Shown here in pieces: positions 58,186 through 64,000 of a stretch of 64,000 nt of DNA (position 1 is the stretch's first letter; every line of letters begins with the position of its first letter). Made by a program: the position numbers and the translations under genes. Source of the DNA: Margaritispora aquatica (lineage: Eukaryota > Ascomycota > Leotiomycetes > Helotiales > Discinellaceae); assembly GCA_007644065.1 (NCBI GenBank), contig VJWN01000008.1:2411-66410 (forward strand), written 5' to 3'. Under the pieces are notes generated by a model. The model saw only the letters and a program-made list of their open reading frames with translations, was not told the DNA's origin and did not search any database.

Positions 58186-58774
58186 TAGAGTTGCGAATCA
58201 ATTATAAAGAAATTGTTCTCATGACATGCACTCTTATATAATCTGACAATGTCTCATAACTATAAATGCTGTGAAATAGCTGAGTGTCACAAGTATGGCC
58301 ATTTCTGAGACATCGCAATTAGTTTGTAGCCGATAGTACCGCAATGCCTTCAGGTAATTCCAATATTCTTTTAAATGATTCAAATAATATGATGCTATAA
58401 ACTATTTATTCAATGCTCCAGTAAAATTACAATAAGAATTCCACCATCCCTATGTCGAATACGATCATTCTAATGATGCTGCATATTCAGTCACATTAAG
58501 CCCGGCACTTCCAATGATCCCCCCCTCCCATGAAAAATGATACCCACAGGCCCTATTCTAAACAGGTGAGACAAATGACACATTAAAAGAGGGTGTGGTT
58601 GCCTTAGCTTCGCTCACTTGAGCTACTGGTCTCTTGCACCACGTAGAGGTGGCACCATGCAAGAGGTTTCTTTTTTTTTTCTTTCAAAAGGGGGAAGGGG
58701 ATAAACGAGTGTGGGAATTAAGAATACAGCTCGCTGGTAGTAAGTGGTTTTGTAAATGGGAGGGGGGGGGGAAG
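58186..58774. other. Intergenic, 0.59 kb
   Basis: Contains homopolymer runs: T and then G/A-rich tracts near 58671-58700 and a nine-to-ten-base G run near 58762-58771. A possible last exon of the minus-strand gene lies at 58733-58684. Confidence 0.5.
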
Positions 58775-59923
58775 TTACATACCTGGTTGAGATCTCTTAA
58801 TCTTTTGCCTCTCCCTCTTCTCCACCGCCTGCCTGTGCTGGATCAACATGTTGGTAAGCTTCTTGGTCTGTTCGCTAATTGTCTTAGGAGACTGGATCGG
58901 ATCCAGCAATTCGAATTCCCGGGCGACACCAATATAGGTTGCGAGACTTATATCGGTGGGTGACTTTTCCACTGCCTGCTGGCCATTCACCCCCTCCCTT
59001 CGTTGTGTCTTGTGCGGGCGCTCGTCGAGTTGGCCCGAAGCCGAACGCTTTGGCGACCCGGCGGACGAAGAGGCAGAACTGAAATCATGGGTGAACTCAA
59101 CATCGAGCGTTGGTTTGTCGTCGTTGTCGAATCCGGCGGAACTGCTGTGCAGGTCAAGGTGCGCGAGGGAAAGCTCACCGTTTGGCGTCGCCGGCTCTGA
59201 AACAGAGACCGTGGCCTCCGGCACTATCCTAGACTCGACTTGGTGCCTTTCTCTATAGTACCCTATAATGTGTTGCCAGGCCTCGACGTCGGAAACCTGA
59301 TCTGGGGGAAGGATACTTAACATCTCGTCCAGATCCACGCGGAGCTGCTGGTCAAGGCTTTTCCAGCCGCGTGCAATCTTTTGATGTCCTGCCTCACTGT
59401 GTAGCATCTGGTTACGTCGAGCGTAGGTATCCACCGCGAGACGGGTTGCCCTTTGAGGAAGATTATGCTCTTTGTGAAGGTACTTTGAAGCAGTCTCGTA
59501 AGACTCCTTTAGCTTTCCAAGGCGGGAATTCTTGTGAAAAACCTCCCCACAAAGAGCCAATGCTAACTCATCGGAGTCACGCCACTTGGTACCTCTAATG
59601 GACTTCACATGGGACTTTAGGTCGTTAAAGACCTTACCTGCGTAGTCTCCTAAACGGCAGTAAGCACGCAACTGCACGAGTTCCTGCTTACCCTCAAAAG
59701 CCTCTTGAGATTCTCGGGATGGGGCCGCCACGGACGCCATCGAGTTCCGAAGTTGGTCCCGAAGGGCCAGTGCTTCTTCCTTCGATAGTGTGATACTGTC
59801 AGCTCCCTCATCGCAACCCAGTTTCTCAGTGATTAAAGCAATCAGAGATTGCGTTGAAGGCTCGGGCGTCTGGACTGGCTCGGCAGCTGTGGCAGACGGA
59901 GAGGATGACATGACCTTGGGCAT
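58775..59923 (-). CDS. Unidentified protein, ~382 residues
   Basis: A long single frame starting MPKVMSSSPSAT (a second ATG lies four codons later). The text includes a central helical region (RLGKLKESYETASKYLHKEHN, in part) and a block YARRNQMLHSEAGHQK. A Ser/Asp-rich low-complexity region follows at about 240-310, and the end is basic and Lys/Arg-rich (RERQKIKRSQ). I recognise no family. It has no signal peptide and looks nuclear or cytosolic. The stop lies within a good donor (GTATGT at 58782), so the last codons may instead be spliced to an exon at 58733-58684 ending in TGA; the two versions differ only in the last few residues. Its intronless body and GC-richer codons differ from most neighbours, which hints at another origin. 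Confidence 0.7.
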   Translation of the reverse strand: MPKVMSSSPSATAAEPVQTPEPSTQSLIALITEKLGCDEGADSITLSKEEALALRDQLRNSMASVAAPSRESQEAFEGKQELVQLRAYCRLGDYAGKVFNDLKSHVKSIRGTKWRDSDELALALCGEVFHKNSRLGKLKESYETASKYLHKEHNLPQRATRLAVDTYARRNQMLHSEAGHQKIARGWKSLDQQLRVDLDEMLSILPPDQVSDVEAWQHIIGYYRERHQVESRIVPEATVSVSEPATPNGELSLAHLDLHSSSAGFDNDDKPTLDVEFTHDFSSASSSAGSPKRSASGQLDERPHKTQRREGVNGQQAVEKSPTDISLATYIGVAREFELLDPIQSPKTISEQTKKLTNMLIQHRQAVEKRERQKIKRSQPGM

Positions 59924-60529
59924 GTCAATTGGAGGAATTTATAAAGGATGATCTTACCTTTTTTATGGAATAAAAACGCTATGTTCGTAAGGTGTAATGT
60001 CTGGCCACCGTCAGTTACAATTTCCAAAGTGAAATGTACAATAGAGCTACCAACAAATTAGACGTTACGAACATAAGGAGGAAAGATTTTCTCCGAGGGA
60101 ATGGGATGGATATATGACTTCGTGTTCCCTCACTTAGCTCAGCGCTACTCCAGCGCCATTCGTTGTTAGTTAGGATTTCGAGTACCAGACATACGTCAAC
60201 GGGATTTCCAAAGACTCGAGATTTAAACGAGTGACGATATGATCCGACTAGCTTCACAAGATAGCCGACCGAGAATGGTTTTCACTCAAACATTACTATT
60301 CTAGTCTCCATAGGGATCTCTAGGTGATGTAGTGTACGCAAGTGTGATTCGCAATGACGGCGTAAACAAACAGATTGACCGCAAAAGTGACGTGATCAGC
60401 TGTCTTTTGGTAGGCAAGGTCTTTACTAACAAAAAAAATACGCCTATCATGGGCAGTCAGTCGAAGCTTCCGCGTTATCTTAAATAAATGTTTCTAGAGC
60501 AGAAGAAGTGGCTCATGGTTTAACCGTTT
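59924..60529. other. Intergenic, 0.6 kb
   Basis: Upstream of the unidentified gene. An 80-codon minus-strand frame at 60015-60257 has no recognisable domain. Nothing else is supported. Confidence 0.45.
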
Positions 60530-60912
60530 CAAATTGTATAGCACAATGAAGAATTACCAGTATTGATGTGTGAAAAGATCCAATATTTGATTGTGTTAAA
60601 TGGTATGACACAATGAGTTAGCCACTCAAATATAATAAGGATCCAATATCTAAATGTGTCAAAATGTGTGACGCAATGATGAGCTATCCACCCCAATATA
60701 GATAGACCCAACATCTAATTGTACCACAATGTGTTACGCAATAAAGACTGTCCACGCTGTTGAAGAAGATTCCAATTCTGATTGTGCCAAAATGTGTGAC
60801 ACAATAACAAAACATCCACGCTAGTATGGACAGATCCAACTTCCAATTGTGTCAACCTGTATCACACAATGAAAGATTATCTATGCTAACCTACAAGATC
60901 TAGCTTGCGTTG
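60530..60912. repeat. Tandem array of about 64-bp units with internal hairpins
   Basis: Six diverged units start near 60530, 60594, 60657, 60722, 60785 and 60850 (spacings 63-65). Most carry an inverted repeat with arms close to ATTGTGTCA and TGACACAAT separated by five to seven bases, followed by a GATCCAA-type segment. Units differ at many positions, so the array is old. No open frame spans it. Confidence 0.8.
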
Positions 60913-61558
60913 CTTAATCCGGGTGCCGAATGCTTTGCGTCCAAACATAAAGCGTCGATACAGACTAATAGTAGGGATTGTTTTCGACCAAAATCATGGA
61001 CTGGTGCCAGACACAACAAGTGCGCTCCTAGCTGTCATTTTTGGTTGTGATTGCTAAGCGAGAAGCACCCTCACCAAATTTGAGCTAAGCGAATTTGTCA
61101 TTGCCACCTCGGTATGAGTGTGCAAAGCTGCACTTATGTTAAATAGTTTGATCGCTATTGAGTAGAGTTATTCCTTTGTCTCAGCGAAGAATTATCCTCA
61201 AGTAAGCTAGGTGAAAAGAGAACTTTATCAAAGTTGCCTGAGGAGGTGATTCAGGAGACTACAGCTTCGAACTAGGAATTTCATAAGTTCGTGTCTGGTG
61301 ATTTACGCAAATTGATAATTGAAACTGCGTACACTAAAAATTCAATGCCTTTTCTACAATGTCGAACTACTCTTTCTACGCCATGGCTGACGTTGAACGC
61401 CCCAGATGTTGAAAATGGTATCTTGCCCGCCCAGTTGAGTCCCCACATGTCTTTTTTCATGATTGCACACGCACATTATCCCTACCCAAACTCAAAAGCC
61501 CCCGAAACGTTGAAATGCAAACTCCTTCCCGCCGTGCCAAAAAATAAAAAATAAACGG
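60913..61558. other. Intergenic, 0.65 kb
   Basis: Follows the tandem array and precedes the deaminase 3' end. A plus-strand frame at 61291-61554 lacks any domain. Nothing else is seen. Confidence 0.45.
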
Positions 61559-63477
61559 TTAAGCGAGATGCCCGTCGTACTCCTTCACAATCCAAGCACA
61601 GAAGTCCTCCCATTCGGCGTTCCATTCCTTGATATGCTGGGCTCGGATACTGGTGCTACTAGCCCCGGCAGCCGTATCTGCTTTCCATTCCTCGTCGGTT
61701 TGGTCTTCGAAAGCGGAGAAGCGGACGCTGGTTTGTGCCATGGAACCCTATCATAGAGGTGTCAGCTTTGTATACACAACCATTTGAAGTCAATAGATCC
61801 ACTCCGAGAGAGTTTCAGGTGTCTCCACTCCAATGCAGTAGTTAACTCGAAAATGGAAAGAGAACCCACCAAACCAGCCAGTCCAAGATCATCCCAAGCC
61901 TGCAGTGATTGCCAGGAATCACAGCTCATGCCTGCGCCTCCTTGTCCCTCCATACTCGGATCATCATTACTTAAGCTACAACAGACCCCTCTCGCCAGGA
62001 GCGCCGGGAGTGGACTGCCCTTTACACTAGAACTATACCTTAGAACTTCATTAGAAATCGGGCAGCTCTCAACCATAATCCCACGTTCTTTGACCATGTC
62101 GATCAATAGCGGATGCTTGTAGAGTGAGAATCCGTGACCAATGCGTCGAGTGGAGAGCAAGATAGCATCGTAGAGATTGTGATCTGTGGCGCATCCGGAC
62201 CCAATGGTCTCGCCGGCATGGAAGAAGAATGGAATATTGAGTGATAGTTCGACGCAGCGAGAACGAAAGTAGAGGAGTAAAGGAGCGAGAGAAGACAGTG
62301 GACGTCCGTGGTCTTCTGGCCCAACCAGATCGTAGCCTGAGAGAAGCGTGGGATAGAGCTGTTTTGCCCGAATGCATTGCTGCATGTCTGAAAATATCGG
62401 GATCAATTTCTTTTCGGGTTATAGTTAAGAAGGACGGGATAACTTACCATCTAGAATTTCTTCGTCTTGGAAACTCCTCAAGCAATCCCAAATCATTCTC
62501 ACACCCCAAAACCCTTTGCCTTCCTCACTCGCCTTAAATGCCTCAACCTCCTCATGAATAACCCTTACCAACTCGGTCCGATCAGTGACCAAATGATCCT
62601 GACCTTCGAGCCTGAAACTCCTCGTCATGCCACGCATCTCAATCCATCTAATACCATCTGCATAAGCTGTCCTGAAAAACTCACGAAGGAACTTCCTGGT
62701 AATAGGCTCATAGAAAACGATTGGCGTGATGGCCACGAAGCCTCTCACAAGTGTCTTCCATATATCGTTCACCCCAAGATGTGAACTCTGTACATGTTCT
62801 TTGGAAATTGAGCAGCGAGCCTTCATCCAAGACACAAATCCATCTCGACCACCATCGGGGAAAGAATCTGCAGCCTCTTTGAGTGTGACATGGGTATCAG
62901 GTACGTACTCGCTCATCCAAATACTTGGTCCCGCCTCACCTGACTTGCAATATTCAATCTTGACATCTGCCTCCTCTCTGTCCACATCTGAGATTAGAGG
63001 CGTAGAAGATTTTATGCACATCCCAGGTGTTTCAATAGTCGTGTTAAACACAAAAGTGAAATCGACCATTGCTCCAAGATGGCAATGCAGCAATGCCCCC
63101 TTCGGCATTTTCTGGACAATTCGGAAGAGCTGTGTTGACTCCATGGTCTCCTTGGCTAGATTGAAAGGCATGCCAGGATAGAGTTCTTCGTTGGAGGTGG
63201 TCGTACCAGACCATATTGTAGCTTGTTCGTGTGTACGAATGCGAGAGACAATCTCGCAGGCCGTTGCTGCTGTAGGAGAGAGTGATAGGCGGAATTCATG
63301 GTCTGTATGTGTTAGTTAGAACTACACCATCAATGAGCAGAGGCCAGTACCGCTTCTCTGAGCTTTCTCGCTTGCTATAAGATTTTCTCGGCTAGAGAAG
63401 AAGTCTTGAATTATTTGATTGGAAGAGTCGAGGAATACTGCTGCATTGTCCACGTGACTTTCTGATTTCTCGGACAT
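61559..63477 (-). CDS. ADA2/ADGF (CECR1)-type adenosine deaminase
   Basis: Model of four exons: 63477-63351, 63302-62448, 62387-61870, 61747-61559; 562 residues, in frame throughout. The metallo-hydrolase barrel has the first zinc ligands in LLHCHL (His115, His117), then FHAGET (His384, with Glu387 as the proton donor position), RIGHGFSL (His412), SCPISNEVLRY and NDDPS (Asp469/470). Spacing and order fit the ADGF/ADA2 branch. The end reads LAGLGSMAQTSVRFSAFED, as in the family. The reaction is deamination of adenosine, or a close purine nucleoside, to inosine. ADGF proteins in animals are secreted, but this one starts MSEKSESHVD with no signal peptide, so it may be intracellular. Confidence 0.92.
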
Positions 63478-64000
63478 GCTGAGGGTAAGAGACCGTTTTT
63501 GAAGACCGTAAAGAATGAAAACATTGCAAAGGGACTTAAGCTTCACATATAAATATTGTCAGGGTATTGGAGTTCCTGGTTTCGATTCTGGCTGGAGCCT
63601 ATGAGCGATAAGTCTGTGACTCAGAAACCCTGGAGAGTGGGGTACTTTGAGCTTACTGTTTGAGGAAGCTGTTTAAGACCTTCCTGATCTACTACCTCCG
63701 CATTATCAAACTCGTTTCTTTTTAATAAAGAAGGCATTGAACTCATTGCAAACAACTCTGTAGCAATCTGCCGGACGTTTGTCTTCAACAAGATTGAATG
63801 AAGGAAGCAAAACAGAATCAAGGGCTCGGAGCAGGTGCATAATTTCTAAATTTGAGCTTCTTTCTGCAGCTTAGCAGCCAAGATAGCATTCGAAATAGAT
63901 ATATAATGCTTCATATGTCGTTGAAACCAAGAAAATATATTCAAGTGAACTTGAGCTGTTTTCTGAAGGCATGTGCCTCTTCAAAATACTAAATAGTCAT
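63478..64000. other. Upstream region of the deaminase gene
   Basis: Contains its promoter. A 66-codon minus-strand frame at 63621-63821 shows no domain and may be a fragment of a gene beyond the window. Nothing else can be supported. Confidence 0.45.

Noticed and set aside
60015..60257. 80-codon minus-strand frame ending near the unidentified gene's start
   Set aside because: No domain and no clear splice link to the 382-residue protein; not supported.

Overview
The window looks like chromosomal DNA of a filamentous ascomycete (Pezizomycotina, possibly Leotiomycetes; the class is a guess). The evidence is many short introns with GT-AG ends and CTAAC/CTGAC-type branch sites, a class II hydrophobin, a LaeA-type methyltransferase, a 7TM-RGS protein, fungal STAND-type N-terminal and fasciclin proteins, and a transposon heavily mutated in the manner of repeat-induced point mutation (RIP). 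All gene models below were built by eye from reading frame, splice sites and family similarity. None was checked by a search.

Layout. 1-~7300 is an AT-rich RIP island holding a dead Ty3/Gypsy-type retrotransposon (gag zinc knuckle, protease, RT, RNase H and integrase remnants in order), with its 3' LTR and the end of its 5' LTR. 7.8-23.7 kb is an accessory-looking, mostly secretory block: an ankyrin protein with a HeLo-like N-terminus, a secreted Ser/Thr-rich protein, a class II hydrophobin, an intron-dense SAM methyltransferase, a secreted GH35 beta-galactosidase and a small secreted protein. 25.2-38.6 kb carries more ordinary cellular genes: a 1770-residue sacsin/Hsp90-like ATPase, an MMTAG2-type protein, Mediator MED6, an SDR and a 7TM-RGS protein. 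38.6-43.2 kb is a long stretch with no gene I can support. 43.2-58.2 kb is gene-dense: a fasciclin membrane protein, a second SDR, the DEAH helicase Dhr1/Ecm16, proteasome chaperone 3, a 2-oxoglutarate oxygenase, an NCS1 permease and an F-box-like protein. 58.8-63.5 kb has an unidentified protein, a tandem array of about 64-bp hairpin-forming units, and an ADA2/ADGF-type adenosine deaminase.

Most notable points. The GH35 gene can only be kept in frame if two adjacent introns are separated by a 2-nucleotide exon. The methyltransferase gene has 15 exons, including one of 9 nt. The ankyrin protein ends in five copies of a short HELDSH-like motif. The 64-bp repeat array keeps an inverted repeat in most units. 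I see no obvious biosynthetic or defence cluster; neighbouring genes appear mostly functionally independent.
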